Of a stretch of 64,000 bases of DNA, positions 8,180 to 18,500 are shown in pieces. Each line of letters begins with the position of its first letter. The first letter of the stretch is position 1. A program made the position numbers and the translations under genes. Location: the NCBI GenBank assembly GCA_026645575.1, contig JAPKMW010000001.1, positions 303,300-367,299 of the forward strand, written 5' to 3'. Below the pieces are notes generated by a model. The model was not told the DNA's origin and did not search any database. It saw nothing but the letters and a program-made list of their open reading frames with translations. The stretch comes from Caldilineaceae bacterium. Its GTDB lineage: Bacteria > Chloroflexota > Anaerolineae > Caldilineales > Caldilineaceae.

Positions 8180-11100
8180 CTATAACTTCACAAACTCCTC
8201 AATCTTCTGCAAGTCTGCCACGCCATCACCGTTGACCCCATTCTGGTGCTGCACCATGCGATCCCCCTCTAGTTTGAGGCTGATGACGCGGCTAATGCCA
8301 TCGTTGCCCATCGTCACGCCATAGATGGCATTGGCTCCTTCCAGGGTGCGGCGGTTATGGGTGACGATGATAAATTGGGTGTTGTCACTCAGTGACTCGA
8401 CTGTCAAGCGGAAGCGATCCACGTTGGCTTCATCGAGCGCGGCGTCCACCTCATCCAGCACACAGAAGGGGGTGGGGCTGACCCGTAGAATGCCGAAGAT
8501 GAGGGCGCAGGCCGCCAGCGTCCGTTCACCGCCGGAGAGTAGGGCGAGTGTTTGGGGCCGTTTGCCGGGCGGGCGGGCGATGATCTCAATGCCGGTGTTG
8601 GTAATGTCGTCGGGTGTGGTCAGCACCAGTTGCGCTGTGCCGCCATTAAAGAGCAACTGGAAGAAGTGGACAAATTGCTCGGCCACTTTGGTAAAGGTCT
8701 CTTGCAGGGCGGCTTCCATCAGCCCATCCAACTCCTTCAGCACCTTGCGCATGTCGCCAATGGCGGCTTCAAGGTCGGTTGACTGGGTGCTTAAGAAGTC
8801 GTGACGGCTAGCGGCTTCCTCGTATTCACGCAACGCTTCCGGGTTGACATTCGAGATGCGATTGAGGCGGGCGCGCGTCTCCCGTACTTCGTCATCAAAA
8901 CCGGCGGGCAGACTTGCCACCACCGGCAACTGTTCAACAATCGTATCCCACGGCAGTGGCGGCTGGTAGGCGAGACTTTCGCTCTCCTGGAAGACAACAA
9001 AGCCTAAGTCCTGTTCGATCTCATGTTGCAGTTGTTGACGGGCGTCCTCGCTGCGTTGTAACTGGAGACGAGCGTTGTTCCAACTGCTCTCATCCTTGCG
9101 CAGCGCGCTTTGCGTTTCACGTTCGGCGTTCTCTTTAACCGCCCGTTCTTCTTCCACGGTGGCGACAGCGCTTTCCAGCGGTTCGATCTGCCGGCGGAGC
9201 GCTTCAATCGCGTTACGCAAGCTCTCTTCTTGACCGGCCAACGTGTTGATCCGTTCGGCTAATGCCTGGGCTTCGGCGGTCAATTTTTGGCTGGTCTCGC
9301 TGCGATTCTGCTGCTGTTGCGTCAGCCGTTGTAAGGTGCGCTCTTGTGTTTCTAACAGTTGGCGTTGGTTGCGCAAATGACCTTGCGCCTCCGCTGCCGC
9401 TGCCCGCAGATCGGCCAATTGTTGCAACAGTTCACTAACGCCCGCCTGTTCAACCGCTGCTTCCGCCGCCGCCAGCGCTGTGACGGCATTGTTTTCCTCG
9501 GCTTGCCAGTGCGTGGCTTCTGCTTGTAAGGTTGCGACCTGGCTGCTCAATGTTTGTAATTCATCCGCCGTTTGTGTGCCACGCTCCTGCTGCCAGCGAA
9601 CCGTTTGTGCGGCCCGATCCAGTTGCCGTTGCGCCTCTTCGCGGGCTTGCCGTTGCTGGCGTTCCTGGCGCGCCAACTCGGCCAGGGTGTGTTGGGCGGT
9701 GGTAATCGCTTCGTTGGCGGCACTCACCTGATTTTGTTGCGCAGTGCATTGTGTTTGCACTTTTTGCACAGCGCTTTCCGCCTGTTTTACCTGCTGGGGT
9801 AACTCCCGCAATTCCCGTTCACGCGCTAGGATCGACTCATCGCGCCGGTTGCTGTCATTGCCGCCAGTGACAGCGCCGCCGGGGCGGATAATTTCGCCAT
9901 CGAGCGTGACTACCGTTGGCCGCTGTTGGTTGCGATAGTTGTCCAGCGCCCGCCGCGCCGCCGGCAGATCCTCGGCCACCCAGGTGCGGTTAAGTAATTG
10001 CAGAACGGCGTCTGCAATCTGCGGGTCATACTCGACTAGATCGGCAGCATTGCCCAGGATGCCCGGCGCTTTGGGCGCAGGAATGGCCGATAGGACACTC
10101 AGTCGGTCGAGGGGCAGAAAGGTGGCGCGACCGCGTCCGCTGCTCTTGAGAAAGTCGATGGCGCGTTGGGTATCCTGCCAAGTTGCAGTAATCACATTTT
10201 GTAGCGCGCCGCCAAAAGCCGTCTCCATTGCCTTGTCCAAGTGGGCCGGGACGCGGACGAGTGAGCCGACGACACCCAGAATCCCGGTCAACGGCCCGTC
10301 ATTTCCCCGCTGCTCGCGACTGGCTTGCAACACAGCGCGTACACCACTGGCATAACCAGCGCCTTCCTCGTGGAGCCGCTTGAGCAAATCAAAGCGGGTT
10401 TGCAACCGATCCAGCGTGCGGGCGGCTCCTTGGCGCTCCCGTTCTGCTCCGGCCAATGCCTCTTGGGCCGCTTTGAGATCGGCCTGCGCCGTGGTCAGTT
10501 GTTGTTGGGTTTGACGGGCGGCCTCTTCGGTCTGTTGCAATGTCTGCGTCGCTACGGTTAGGGCCACCTGGCGGCTGGCTGCTTCGGCTTCAGCATTCTG
10601 TTGATTGCTCTGCTGTTCGGTCAAGCTCTTTTGGAGTGTCTGTTGGCGTTCGGTCAATTGCTGCAACCGGCTCTCAGCATTGACTCGCTGGCGCTGTACC
10701 CCTTGCAAGTTCTGGCGCGCACTGTCAAGCGTGCGTTGCAAGCCGGCGCGCTCCTGTTGCCGTTGGTCAACCACGCTTTGAATGGCGTTGACCGCCCCTT
10801 GCCGTTCTTGGAGCGTACTCTCCGCAATGACCAGGCTCTGTTGCACTTCGCTCCGGCGTTGCACTTGGACGCTTTGCTCGGTTTGGAGTGTAGTCAACTC
10901 CTGCGCCGCCTCGTCAAGCCGGGTCTGTAATTGATGAAGGCGTTCGCGGCCAACTGCTAACTCACGGCTGCTCTGCTCGGCTTCCTGATGGCGACCGCTG
11001 CTTTGTTGGTGGAGATCGGCCAACTTGTTGCGCAGAATGGCATGTTGATTGCGCAACGTTTCCAATTGTCCCTCCAACGTCTTGAGCGCAGCCTGCCGTT

Positions 11101-11869
11101 GATTGACAATCTGGTGCAACTCACCTTCCAAGCGGCGGTTCTGTTCCAGTTGCAAGATGGTAGTGCGCCAGCGAAAGCCATACCAATCGCGCAACATGCT
11201 GCGCAGGTCACTGGCAACGGCGGCATATTCCTGCGCTCGTTCGGCCTGCCGTTTCAAATACTTCAAGCGGGGCGTTAACTCGGCCAGAATGTCGTTGACA
11301 CGGGTCAGGTTTTGCTGGGCCGCTTCCAGGCGATTGAGGGTGGTGGTGCGTTTGAACTGGTAGCCGGTGATGCCCGCCGCCTCCTCAAAAAGGCTGCGTC
11401 GCTCTTCCGGCGTGAGATTGAGAACCCGGTCGATCAGCCCTTGCCCGACGACGGCGTAGGTGCGGCGGCTCAAGCCTGTCTGCGCTAGCAGTTCGGTGAT
11501 GTCTTGCAGCCGCACCCGTTTGCCGTTGAGCAGATATTCGTTGTCGCCATCGCGATAGGCGCGACGGGTGATTTCGATTTCGGTAAAGTCGAGCGGCAAT
11601 TGACCGCGGCTGTTGTCTAGGGTCAAGACCACTTCGGCCATACCCAGCCGCGCTTTTTTGTCGCTGCCGGAGAAGATGACATCGCTGGTCTTTTTGGAGC
11701 GTAACATGCTATAGCTCTGTTCGCCCAGACACCAGCGAATGGAATCGACAATGTTGCTTTTGCCGCTGCCATTCGGCCCGACCACGGCAGTAATGCCGGC
11801 ATCAAAGAGAAATTCGGTGCGCTTGGCAAAGGTTTTGAAGCCTTGAATGACGACGCGTTTGATGAACAT
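8180..11869 (-). CDS. smc: Chromosome segregation ATPase SMC
   Basis: I chose the ATG at 11869 ([15 protein letters not shown]), the conserved SMC N terminus; the longer frame to 11959 only adds residues encoded by an intergenic repeat. The 1229-residue protein shows Walker [10 protein letters not shown] (residues 31-39), long coiled coils at ~170-500 and ~680-1000, a hinge around residues 520-640 ([13 protein letters not shown]), the ABC signature [14 protein letters not shown] and Walker [14 protein letters not shown]. The dimer condenses and segregates the chromosome together with ScpA and ScpB, which are not in the window. Length and layout are normal for bacterial SMC. No ribosome binding site is evident, and the upstream bases are period-7 repeats. 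Confidence 0.96.
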   Translation of the reverse strand: MFIKRVVIQGFKTFAKRTEFLFDAGITAVVGPNGSGKSNIVDSIRWCLGEQSYSMLRSKKTSDVIFSGSDKKARLGMAEVVLTLDNSRGQLPLDFTEIEITRRAYRDGDNEYLLNGKRVRLQDITELLAQTGLSRRTYAVVGQGLIDRVLNLTPEERRSLFEEAAGITGYQFKRTTTLNRLEAAQQNLTRVNDILAELTPRLKYLKRQAERAQEYAAVASDLRSMLRDWYGFRWRTTILQLEQNRRLEGELHQIVNQRQAALKTLEGQLETLRNQHAILRNKLADLHQQSSGRHQEAEQSSRELAVGRERLHQLQTRLDEAAQELTTLQTEQSVQVQRRSEVQQSLVIAESTLQERQGAVNAIQSVVDQRQQERAGLQRTLDSARQNLQGVQRQRVNAESRLQQLTERQQTLQKSLTEQQSNQQNAEAEAASRQVALTVATQTLQQTEEAARQTQQQLTTAQADLKAAQEALAGAERERQGAARTLDRLQTRFDLLKRLHEEGAGYASGVRAVLQASREQRGNDGPLTGILGVVGSLVRVPAHLDKAMETAFGGALQNVITATWQDTQRAIDFLKSSGRGRATFLPLDRLSVLSAIPAPKAPGILGNAADLVEYDPQIADAVLQLLNRTWVAEDLPAARRALDNYRNQQRPTVVTLDGEIIRPGGAVTGGNDSNRRDESILARERELRELPQQVKQAESAVQKVQTQCTAQQNQVSAANEAITTAQHTLAELARQERQQRQAREEAQRQLDRAAQTVRWQQERGTQTADELQTLSSQVATLQAEATHWQAEENNAVTALAAAEAAVEQAGVSELLQQLADLRAAAAEAQGHLRNQRQLLETQERTLQRLTQQQQNRSETSQKLTAEAQALAERINTLAGQEESLRNAIEALRRQIEPLESAVATVEEERAVKENAERETQSALRKDESSWNNARLQLQRSEDARQQLQHEIEQDLGFVVFQESESLAYQPPLPWDTIVEQLPVVASLPAGFDDEVRETRARLNRISNVNPEALREYEEAASRHDFLSTQSTDLEAAIGDMRKVLKELDGLMEAALQETFTKVAEQFVHFFQLLFNGGTAQLVLTTPDDITNTGIEIIARPPGKRPQTLALLSGGERTLAACALIFGILRVSPTPFCVLDEVDAALDEANVDRFRLTVESLSDNTQFIIVTHNRRTLEGANAIYGVTMGNDGISRVISLKLEGDRMVQHQNGVNGDGVADLQKIEEFVKL

Positions 11870-11871
11870 GA

Positions 11872-11968
11872 GTAGTGATTCGTGATGAGTGCTGAGTGAC
11901 TTGTGCTGAGTACCGTAGAGATTGAGAGATAAAAAGATTGAGAGATTATCGCAAAGCAATCTCTCAAT
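11872..11968. repeat. Period-7 repeats and a palindrome upstream of smc
   Basis: From 11872 to about 11915 the sequence is a degenerate tandem of seven-base units (TTCGTGA, TGAGTGC, TGAGTGA). It is followed by the palindrome ATTGAGAGATT / AATCTCTCAAT (11937-11947 and 11958-11968), which overlaps the stop codon of the upstream gene. The same type of element recurs elsewhere in the window. Confidence 0.7.
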
Positions 11969-12704
11969 TTATGACAAGCAAACGCCAAAGATTGGGTAAG
12001 AATAGTTCCAGAAGCAGACCAGCTAATAAAAGAGCGCCGGCTCTAACAATAAGTTGGCGACGTGTGCGCCAGTAATGAGCTGGTTGCCATATACCGGTGA
12101 TGCCCGGTTCGCTAAGGAGGATGACCAGGCCCGCGTACCCGGCAATCCGTAGCAATGACCAACTTGGCAGCGCCAGAAACAAGCCGGCGGTGCTATTCAG
12201 CGCGACCAGCAAGATGCCCATATTGTAGGCCGCCAGGTTGACGCTTTTGACCAAAAACCAAAGGCCCAGCAGGCCGACGCTAACCAGGCTGCCGAGCAAA
12301 ACGCCTGCCAATTCAAGCAGCCGGGAAAAGGGCGCTGCTGCAAAGCTATCGGGACGGATGGCGTCGGCGGCGCGGTAGAACCAGGCGACATAGGCCATGC
12401 GGTATTGAAAGCCATCATGAAAGGCGCGCTCCGCCCGTGCTTCCAGAAACCAGGTTAGACCAGTGACAACCGTAAACTGGATGCCTAGCCAGAGCGCCAT
12501 GACCCAGATGGCCTCACAAATCAACCCCTGGCGCAGGGGAATGAGTAGAAAGATAAAGAGCGTCACGGTTTGCACAATGGGGAGAAAATTGGGCTGACCA
12601 ATGACAGTTGGTAGGCTAGTGGTCAAGAAGGCGAAAAAGCCCACGGTGATATAGAAGATCGGGTCGCGGGCTAGGGAATAGGATGGTTGCATAGCGCTGT
12701 CCAT
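11964..12704 (-). CDS. Integral membrane protein, unknown function
   Basis: From the ATG at 12704 the product has 246 residues with about six hydrophobic segments (for example [48 protein letters not shown] and [17 protein letters not shown]). It is an inner-membrane protein without conserved polar motifs that I recognise. The frame runs back to a TTG at 12734, close to the predicted transcription start, and another ATG occurs at 12692; none has a strong ribosome binding site. It lies between the terminator of the cytochrome bc operon and smc, on the same strand, and has its own promoter. Confidence 0.7.
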   Translation of the reverse strand: MDSAMQPSYSLARDPIFYITVGFFAFLTTSLPTVIGQPNFLPIVQTVTLFIFLLIPLRQGLICEAIWVMALWLGIQFTVVTGLTWFLEARAERAFHDGFQYRMAYVAWFYRAADAIRPDSFAAAPFSRLLELAGVLLGSLVSVGLLGLWFLVKSVNLAAYNMGILLVALNSTAGLFLALPSWSLLRIAGYAGLVILLSEPGITGIWQPAHYWRTRRQLIVRAGALLLAGLLLELFLPNLWRLLVIN

Positions 12705-12742
12705 ACAAATGAACCAGATTAACTTGATACGCAAAGCTCAGG

Positions 12743-12772
12743 ATTATACCATGTGCAACTGTGCGCTCACAA
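12743..12772 (-). promoter_or_regulatory. Promoter of the membrane-protein gene
   Basis: On the minus strand a perfect TATAAT (12743-12748) is preceded by TGG (extended -10), with TTGTGA (12767-12772) as a -35 at 18 bases. The predicted start of transcription is near 12736. Confidence 0.55.
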
Positions 12773-12803
12773 AAAAAGCGCTCATCCACGATGAGCGCTT
12801 TTT
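12771..12803 (-). terminator. Intrinsic terminator of the cytochrome bc operon (symmetrical)
   Basis: A nine-base-pair stem GCGCTCATC / GATGAGCGC with loop CAC is flanked by seven A on one side and five T on the other, so it can end transcripts in both directions. It lies 70 bases beyond the stop of the cytochrome c gene. Confidence 0.85.
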
Positions 12804-12871
12804 AGCGTTGGTGGGGTTTGCAACCGTACTTCGTTTTTGTAAGAAGTGCGATTACAAACCGTATCTGCCAA

Positions 12872-13825
12872 CTACTGTGGCCGATTGGGATCGAGCAGCC
12901 ATTCGACTAAGCTGTTGATCTCTTCTTCGGACATTTGGTCCTTGAAGTTACCAGGCATAATGCCGCCGACATACCCTGGATTGACAAAGGTGTTCGGGTT
13001 GACAATGCTGTTATACACATAGGTTGCCGCATCTTCACCAGGGACACGCTGGCCGGCGGTTTCCGGCAAATTACCGATGTGCGGACCCGGTTGACCGATA
13101 TTGTCATCAGTCTGCGCCTGGGCCAACTGATGACAGCCAGAGCAGCCCATTGCCGTAAAGAGTTGTTGCGGCGGGCGTGGGCCAGTCGCAGCAGCTGGTG
13201 TCGGCGTGGGCGGCGGTTCACCCGGCATCACAGCAACGCCGTCAGCCGTGCAACTCTTAATACCCAGTGCATCCGGTGATTTGTCGCCTTCCTGCGCTTT
13301 GGTCGGCACCCCGCGGAAGCATTGGAAAGGATCGTCGGCTGCGCTTTGGGTCAGGGCATCTTCCTGCCAGTTCATGACAAAATTGGTGACATGTTGCACC
13401 TGATCATCGCGAAAGGGGCCGCCAAAGTGATTACTCCACGTCGGCATCATCTGTGCCCACTGTGTGCCTGCTTTGCTTGGGCGACCACCGGCAACGGTCA
13501 GTTCGACAAAGTCATAAAGTGAACCAGCCCAACCCACATCAACAATGCGTTGGGTAAAGAAATATTTGCTGTTCAGCGCCGGCGCGACGTTGGGCAGCCC
13601 TTTGCCATCGGCGCCATGACAGTTGGCGCAGTTGTTGTAAAAGAGTTCAGCACCCTTTTCAATGCTACGCCCGTTCCAGTTGCCTTCTTGCGCCAACATC
13701 CGTGGCTCTTCAATGCTAAATTGGAAAATGGTCAGCACAACCGAGAGCATGGCCCCGGCAACACCCAGGAAAATCTTTGCAAGGGGCGACCGAACATAGA
13801 GAATGTGATACCAAGGTTTACGCAT
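12872..13825 (-). CDS. Membrane-anchored dihaem cytochrome c of the bc complex
   Basis: I chose the ATG at 13825 (MRKPWYHIL) because AAAGGA lies just upstream and it follows the cytochrome b stop by seven bases. The 317-residue protein has one N-terminal membrane anchor (about residues 17-35, [17 protein letters not shown]). It has two haem c attachment sites, CANCH (residues 66-70) and CSGCH (about residue 230), each in a separate cytochrome c domain. It probably takes electrons from the Rieske protein on the outer face of the membrane and passes them to a terminal oxidase or a soluble carrier. It is the last gene of the Rieske - cytochrome b - cytochrome c operon. Its position and anchor resemble c-type subunits of Chloroflexota and Gram-positive bc complexes. 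Confidence 0.9.
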   Translation of the reverse strand: MRKPWYHILYVRSPLAKIFLGVAGAMLSVVLTIFQFSIEEPRMLAQEGNWNGRSIEKGAELFYNNCANCHGADGKGLPNVAPALNSKYFFTQRIVDVGWAGSLYDFVELTVAGGRPSKAGTQWAQMMPTWSNHFGGPFRDDQVQHVTNFVMNWQEDALTQSAADDPFQCFRGVPTKAQEGDKSPDALGIKSCTADGVAVMPGEPPPTPTPAAATGPRPPQQLFTAMGCSGCHQLAQAQTDDNIGQPGPHIGNLPETAGQRVPGEDAATYVYNSIVNPNTFVNPGYVGGIMPGNFKDQMSEEEINSLVEWLLDPNRPQ

Positions 13826-13832
13826 GGGTCCT

Positions 13833-15527
13833 TTATTCCCCTTCACCTGACGGCGAAACAAAGCTGAAATCTTTCATGCCATACTGTTCCCAGTAGAGCG
13901 ATTTTTCATGCAGCCAGAAGTTTCGATAAAATTTTTCCTCTTTCCCATCGGCGCTCAACCACTTGATCTCCCAGTAGATGCGCTTAAGTGCGGGCTGTTC
14001 TTGGGTGATGGTGACAATGCCGTAGGGTTTGTTGAAATCGGCAACCTGTGCTTCCCATTTCCGCACGCTCAGCTCGAATTCGTGCATCACTTCAGCAAAG
14101 TGTTCATCGTCTTCGGCATGAACGGCTTCAAAGGGAATCACCCCCTTATCTAACAGGGCTTGTGCGCCTTCATCACCAAGCCGCTTCTTCATCTCTGCCG
14201 TGGTCATCGTTGTATAAGCGCCAAGCGGCATGTGCTTGTAGCCAATTTCACGGACAAGCCCAGCGCCTTCTTCCGGCATCAACTCTTGCACCACTTCCAC
14301 TGATGGCGCACCTTGTACGGCATACTGCGGCGTACCCATCCAGCTCCAAACAATCATCACGAAGCCGGCGACGACACCGCTGATGATGGCGACTTTGCGG
14401 TCGCGCACACGACGGCTGGGGTTGGGATCGAGGTAGGGAATGAGCATCAACAGCACTAACAGGATCCCCGGTAAAATCACGCCAGCGATCATCTTATCAG
14501 CAATCTTCAACAAGCCTTGCAGCCAATAGAAGTACCAAGGCGCAACCGTGTGCATTGGTGTTGATTGCGGGTTGGCAATCGATTCCAAGGGCGCCTGGAA
14601 GAAAAAGGTGACCAGCAAGAGCATAATGCCCGTAAAGACGACCAGGAAGCTGGCTTCGTCGATAAAGACATCGGGTAGGAAGTAAACACGGCGATCTGCC
14701 GGCACTTTGTTGGCGGTATCCTGGCCTACTTCTTCTTCGTTAGCCGGCAAGCTAATCCCGAAATGGACCACTTTATAATAGTGGACAAAGAAGAAGAGAA
14801 TCAGAATCAGCGGCAGGAAGAGGACATGCAGCAGGTAGAAGCGCATCAACCCATTGGCGCCGATGTCCGGGGCACCGCGGGCCAGCAAGTTTACCGTTTC
14901 ACCGACAACCTTGGGCGGCACCGCTTCGGCCATGGAAGTACCAATGGTCACAGCCCAGAAGGCGAGTTGATCCCAGGGCAATAAATAGCCGGAGAAGCTC
15001 AAGAAAAGGGTCACGACCAGTAGCACAACACCGGTAAACCAGGTAAATTGTCTTGGTGGCTTATAACTTCCCGTTAGGTAAGTACGCACCATATGCAATG
15101 TGACAATGGCTACCATCAACTCGGCGCCCAAGCGGTGGACATCGCGCATCACCTGCCCGAAAGGAACAGCACTTAACAACCGGATCATGTCCGTGTAGGC
15201 GCGTTCCGGTGAAGGCGCATACCAGATCATCAGGTAGATGCCGGTAATGGTCTCGACAATAAAGAGATAGGTAGAGAGTAGGCCAAGCCGGAAAGTGTGG
15301 GTAAAGCGGGTCACACTTTCATGATAATAGGTCGGCTTGATGTGCAATAAAAACGTTTCCGAGTGGGGTTTTAAGCGCGGGTTGGGACGGCCCGGCGCTT
15401 CGCCACGCAACATGCGGCGGAATTCGCCGGCGCTAATGCCGGCGGTGATGCGGGTAAAGGTATCATCCGCCAAATCTAGCGCCGTATTGAGCAAACTCTT
15501 ATTTTTGACTTCAGGTTGGACAGCCAT
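13833..15527 (-). CDS. Cytochrome b subunit of a bc complex, fused type with C-terminal extension
   Basis: The 564-residue polytopic protein carries the b-haem ligands His131/His145 and His234/His249. The second pair is spaced H-x14-H, as in b6-type cytochromes. Both the b6-like N-terminal half and the subunit-IV-like half are present in one chain. The quinol-site PEWY motif reads APWY (in [10 protein letters not shown]). After about residue 400 there is an extra ~160-residue soluble part (from [11 protein letters not shown] to the end) that I do not recognise as a standard domain. The subunit oxidises quinol and moves electrons across the membrane. It lies between the Rieske gene (109 bases upstream) and the cytochrome c gene. 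Confidence 0.93.
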   Translation of the reverse strand: MAVQPEVKNKSLLNTALDLADDTFTRITAGISAGEFRRMLRGEAPGRPNPRLKPHSETFLLHIKPTYYHESVTRFTHTFRLGLLSTYLFIVETITGIYLMIWYAPSPERAYTDMIRLLSAVPFGQVMRDVHRLGAELMVAIVTLHMVRTYLTGSYKPPRQFTWFTGVVLLVVTLFLSFSGYLLPWDQLAFWAVTIGTSMAEAVPPKVVGETVNLLARGAPDIGANGLMRFYLLHVLFLPLILILFFFVHYYKVVHFGISLPANEEEVGQDTANKVPADRRVYFLPDVFIDEASFLVVFTGIMLLLVTFFFQAPLESIANPQSTPMHTVAPWYFYWLQGLLKIADKMIAGVILPGILLVLLMLIPYLDPNPSRRVRDRKVAIISGVVAGFVMIVWSWMGTPQYAVQGAPSVEVVQELMPEEGAGLVREIGYKHMPLGAYTTMTTAEMKKRLGDEGAQALLDKGVIPFEAVHAEDDEHFAEVMHEFELSVRKWEAQVADFNKPYGIVTITQEQPALKRIYWEIKWLSADGKEEKFYRNFWLHEKSLYWEQYGMKDFSFVSPSGEGE

Positions 15528-15636
15528 TCAGCTCTCTCTCCTTGGTACAGCAGTACTCTGCACAACAAGATTTCGTAAGACTTACTGGTTGATAAATAAA
15601 CAGATAGCGGAGCAAGCAGGCGCGTTTGCCTTAAAC

Positions 15637-16440
15637 TTAGGCCGCCTGAATGCGTACCGGTGAATCGATGGCCGGGTCGCCGTTTACCTTTTTACCCGTA
15701 TCCACCACAACCTGCCCATTTTCGACGGTGAGTTCGAAGTAGTCGAGCGAACGGGGCGCTGGACCTTCAATAAAGAAGCCGTCATGGCTAAATTTGGAGC
15801 CGTGGCAGGGACACTCAAAGCGGAAATTTGATGGCTCCCATTTATACAAACAGCCTAAGTGGGTGCAAACCATGTAGATGGCTTTGGGTGAACCTTCTTC
15901 TGTGCTGACCAGCCAGAATTTGCCAGCCGTATAGCCGACAGGTTCTGCATCAGAAGGTGGTACTTCTGTTTCGCTCAGGAAGAATTTACCGCCGAACTCA
16001 CCAGCTTTGAAGCGGGGGTACATAAAGAAGTAGCTGACCAACCCGGTTTCTACCGCAAGCAGCCCGACTGCCGCTCCCCAGGCATAGGTCAAAAATTCAC
16101 GTCGCGTCATTTCGGCTGGTGTGAGTGCAGGCACGGCCGCTTCTTCCGCCTTGGGCTTGGGGGGGGCTGCTGGCTTGGGGGACGCCGGTTTGGGCGCCAC
16201 CACGGGTTTAGGTGCTGCAACAACAGCAACACCATTGCCGTTGCTTTCCACTACAGCTTCCATCACTGGCGCCGCTACCTCTTCCGGTTCGGCTTCCATC
16301 ACTGCCACCGGGGCGCTATGACCGCCGCCCTCTTCAGCGTGCGCTGCTTTGTTTCTGGCATAGGCTGCCAGCATTTTCTGTTTTAATTCTGCAATTCGCT
16401 GTTCTCGTTCAGCACCGGTTAATTCAAAAATTGTCGCCAT
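15637..16440 (-). CDS. Rieske iron-sulfur subunit of a bc complex
   Basis: The 267-residue protein binds a [2Fe-2S] cluster through CTHLGC (about residues 190-195) and CPCHGSKF (about 209-216). A Tat-type motif TRREFL precedes the single membrane helix ([19 protein letters not shown]) at about residue 115, as expected for a Rieske protein exported folded. The ~110 residues before it are unusual: a basic, helical start and then a stretch rich in Ala, Pro, Val and Lys ([20 protein letters not shown]), predicted to stay in the cytoplasm. The ATG at 16440 has AAAGGAG upstream. It is the first gene of the bc operon, downstream of a consensus promoter. Confidence 0.93.
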   Translation of the reverse strand: MATIFELTGAEREQRIAELKQKMLAAYARNKAAHAEEGGGHSAPVAVMEAEPEEVAAPVMEAVVESNGNGVAVVAAPKPVVAPKPASPKPAAPPKPKAEEAAVPALTPAEMTRREFLTYAWGAAVGLLAVETGLVSYFFMYPRFKAGEFGGKFFLSETEVPPSDAEPVGYTAGKFWLVSTEEGSPKAIYMVCTHLGCLYKWEPSNFRFECPCHGSKFSHDGFFIEGPAPRSLDYFELTVENGQVVVDTGKKVNGDPAIDSPVRIQAA

Positions 16441-16606
16441 TTCGGTCCGGTCTCCTTTGGCCTTGCTTCCGGTCTAACAAAAATTCGGTTTACAAATTTA
16501 CAACGTTATTGCGCAACCGCTTTGCTTGCGCACAAATAGGCGCGTACAAAGACCGTCGGCAACGAAATCGTATGAGTGCTTTGTCAGGGTTACTTGTATA
16601 AACGTG

Positions 16607-16635
16607 ATTGTAGCATAATGAAGTTGTTCGTGCAA
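16607..16635 (-). promoter_or_regulatory. Possible proximal promoter of the bc operon
   Basis: On the minus strand TGCTACAAT gives an extended -10 (TACAAT at 16607-16612), with TTGCAC (16630-16635) at 17 bases as a weak -35. Confidence 0.4.
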
Positions 16636-16764
16636 TAGTTCACAAGTACAACAGAAGGTTTAGCAAAGGTTACGGCTAAGAACTGCGGGGGGCTTCTTGC
16701 CGGCACAGACTGTGCTTGACTTCCTGCTAACGCTTGTCGGTAAGGTTACTGGTTTGTTACGGCG

Positions 16765-16793
16765 ACTATAGCACACCTGTGCGCGTTTGTCAA
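16765..16793 (-). promoter_or_regulatory. Consensus sigma-70-type promoter of the bc operon
   Basis: On the minus strand TTGACA (16788-16793, perfect) and TATAGT (16765-16770) are separated by 17 bases, with TGC before the -10. Transcription would begin near 16758, leaving a leader of ~320 bases before the Rieske gene. Confidence 0.75.
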
Positions 16794-16838
16794 AATTATC
16801 ACAAATGAAGGGTGAAAGTTTGGGGATGAAGAGTCTGT

Positions 16839-16946
16839 AGTCCTAAGTCCAGAGTCGAATAGTCCAGAGTCCACAGTCCACAGTCCAGAGTCTAATGCCT
16901 TGTCTACGTAACCACGGACTCTGGACTCTGGACTTAGGACTCTAGA
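16839..16946. repeat. Palindromic heptamer repeat (AGTCCAC/AGTCCAG units)
   Basis: Seven-base units AGTCCTA, AGTCCAG, AGTCCAC, AGTCCAC, AGTCCAG occur in tandem. The first arm (16839-16856) is perfectly complementary over 18 bases to 16924-16941, and shorter internal units can pair in several registers. The right arm abuts the SPFH stop codon. Confidence 0.85.
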
Positions 16947-18116
16947 CTATTCGACCGCCTGCGCCGTATTTGTCGTCTCTACCGTCGGCATGATGCCCGG
17001 CCCGGGAATGACGATAGTGGGAGCAGAGCCTTCGGGGGTGAAGATGATTTTATCGTTGCCGTTGAGGGCGGACGCGTTGGCTTGGGCGATCAGTTGTTGC
17101 AGATAACCGGGATTGCCGGCGATCAACTCGGCTTTGGCAATTTCTGGCGCCAGATCGGCTTTGGCCTGTTCGGCGGCGGCTTTGGCGCGGGCCGTTTGAA
17201 TTTCCAGTTCCAGTTGAGCGGCGACGAGGGCGTTATTTTTCTCTGCCTCAATAATCGCGAGTTCGGCTTCGACGCGCGCCAGTTCGTTGGCTCGTTCGGC
17301 TTCGATTACTGCTTTTTGTGATTCGATCTTCTCCCGTTCAAACTCGGCCAGAATCTTCTGTTGGCGCGACTCTTCCTGCATCCGGCTCTGTTGGACGCGA
17401 ATTTCACCTTCTTGGCGCGCCTGTTCGGCGGCAGCTTCGGCCTTGGCGCGTAGTTCATCTTGTTTGGCCTTTTCCGTTTGCAGGCGGCTTTGGACAATTT
17501 CATCCAGCCGCGCCTGGGCTTCGGGCAACAGGATCACATCGGGGACGGCGAGATTTTGCACATTCAAGCCATAATTTTTGGCCAGCTCATCCAACTCGGT
17601 GTCAATACAATCACGCAGTTGGTCGCGCGCCGCGCCGATCACGGCATCATCAAAAATGCGATCACCGACACACACTTTCATTGCCTGGCGGGCGCGATCG
17701 GCAATCGCCTGGCGGGCGACCTCATCGTTGAGATAGTGCTGGTTATATTGCGCCCAGAGCGTACGCAGCAATTCGCGATCAACCACGCCCGGACGGAAAA
17801 CATCCCCCGTCACCACCAGCCCGATGCGCTGCTTGTCTTTGGTGATCAACTCTTCATCGGTCACCGTAAAGGGAATCGCTTCACTGGAAACCCGGCGAAT
17901 TTCGACAAAGAGACCCACATCGCTATAGACCCCCGGCCCGACCACATCGGTGATGCGCCCGCTGCGGAATTTGACGCCGACCTCTTGCTCTCGCACCTGC
18001 TCAAAAAAGTAGAAGAACTGGCTGGAAAAGCTATAGAGAAAAAAGAGAAGAACCAGACCGATGACAATGACGAAGATGCTGAAGTTGCCGCCGCTTGCTT
18101 TGCGTAAATTTTGCAT
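16947..18116 (-). CDS. SPFH/Band 7 (prohibitin-like) membrane protein
   Basis: I chose the ATG at 18116 (MQNLRKASGG), preceded by AAGGG; the frame extends to 18203 without support. The 389-residue product has an N-terminal membrane helix (FSIFVIVIGLVLLFFLYSF). An SPFH/Band 7 domain follows at about residues 40-220 (EQEVGVKFRSGRITDVVGPGVY), then a long charged, Ala/Glu-rich helix at ~220-350 that should form a coiled coil, and a short tail. Such proteins oligomerise into rings or caps on the membrane and organise microdomains or regulate proteases; a partner protease gene such as ftsH or nfeD is not adjacent. It appears monocistronic, with a repeat element at its 3' end. Confidence 0.85.
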   Translation of the reverse strand: MQNLRKASGGNFSIFVIVIGLVLLFFLYSFSSQFFYFFEQVREQEVGVKFRSGRITDVVGPGVYSDVGLFVEIRRVSSEAIPFTVTDEELITKDKQRIGLVVTGDVFRPGVVDRELLRTLWAQYNQHYLNDEVARQAIADRARQAMKVCVGDRIFDDAVIGAARDQLRDCIDTELDELAKNYGLNVQNLAVPDVILLPEAQARLDEIVQSRLQTEKAKQDELRAKAEAAAEQARQEGEIRVQQSRMQEESRQQKILAEFEREKIESQKAVIEAERANELARVEAELAIIEAEKNNALVAAQLELEIQTARAKAAAEQAKADLAPEIAKAELIAGNPGYLQQLIAQANASALNGNDKIIFTPEGSAPTIVIPGPGIMPTVETTNTAQAVE

Positions 18117-18364
18117 AAATACCCTTTCTTGTCTTAGTTGCTTATTTTTGTGTACAATTGACCCGTCGTAAGAATAAACGCTGGCCTGTTTGGATTTCCG
18201 CAAGACAACTTCGCTGTCAGTAAGATGTCAGCCTGGTAAAAAGCTGACATGTGGATCTTGCTGCCGGTCAACGCTGGTGTCCCAGAAGTTCGACTTCTAT
18301 GCCGATACCATTGCGGAAGGGTGCAAAAAGCGTTGCGGCGCTATCAGCGATCTACGTCTTGCGT

Positions 18365-18400
18365 GACAAATTTGTCGCGCGTCCTACCCTAGCTTACAAT
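18365..18400 (+). promoter_or_regulatory. pyrC-pyrB promoter with overlapping palindrome (possible operator)
   Basis: TTGTCG (18372-18377) and TACAAT (18395-18400) are separated by exactly 17 bases. A perfect 12-base palindrome GACAAATTTGTC (18365-18376), with further flanking symmetry (GCG...CGC), overlaps the -35 box. A dimeric repressor bound here would block RNA polymerase; which protein binds is unknown. Confidence 0.6.
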
Positions 18401-18428
18401 GAACACATTGTCGATAGACGTTTGTCTT

Positions 18429-18478
18429 GATGTGGTGAGCGCTTTAGGCGATCCGCAGGGTTGTTATCTTACCACATC
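18429..18478 (+). promoter_or_regulatory. Hairpin in the pyr leader
   Basis: GATGTGGT (18429-18436) can pair with ACCACATC (18471-18478), 22 bases before the pyrC ATG. There is no T-tract, so it would act on translation or mRNA stability rather than as a classical attenuator. Confidence 0.3.
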
Positions 18479-18500
18479 CCAACGAAAGCGAAGAAGATTC

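Larger units (their letters stand above)
16441..16946. other. Intergenic region: two promoters, long leader, repeat element
   Basis: These 506 bases separate the SPFH gene from the bc operon (both on the minus strand). They contain the two promoter candidates and, at 16839-16946, a palindromic period-7 repeat. I found no convincing gene in the ~320-base leader. Confidence 0.6.
18117..18500. other. Divergent intergenic region between the SPFH gene and pyrC
   Basis: These 384 bases contain a small palindrome ATGTCAGC / GCTGACAT (18225-18250), a six-base-pair hairpin near 18294-18308 (AGAAGT/ACTTCT), the pyr promoter with its palindrome, and a pyr leader of about 94 bases. A possible frame starting at 18399 only extends pyrC upstream. 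Confidence 0.6.

Noticed and set aside
12709..12918. Plus-strand frame of 69 codons between the bc operon and the membrane gene
   Set aside because: It runs through the symmetrical terminator and antisense to the cytochrome c gene end, with no ribosome binding site or protein-like composition.
16839..16946. Heptamer repeat considered as an intrinsic terminator of the SPFH gene
   Set aside because: The stem is long and strong but there is no T-tract after it on the minus strand; terminator activity is unproven, so I listed it as a repeat.
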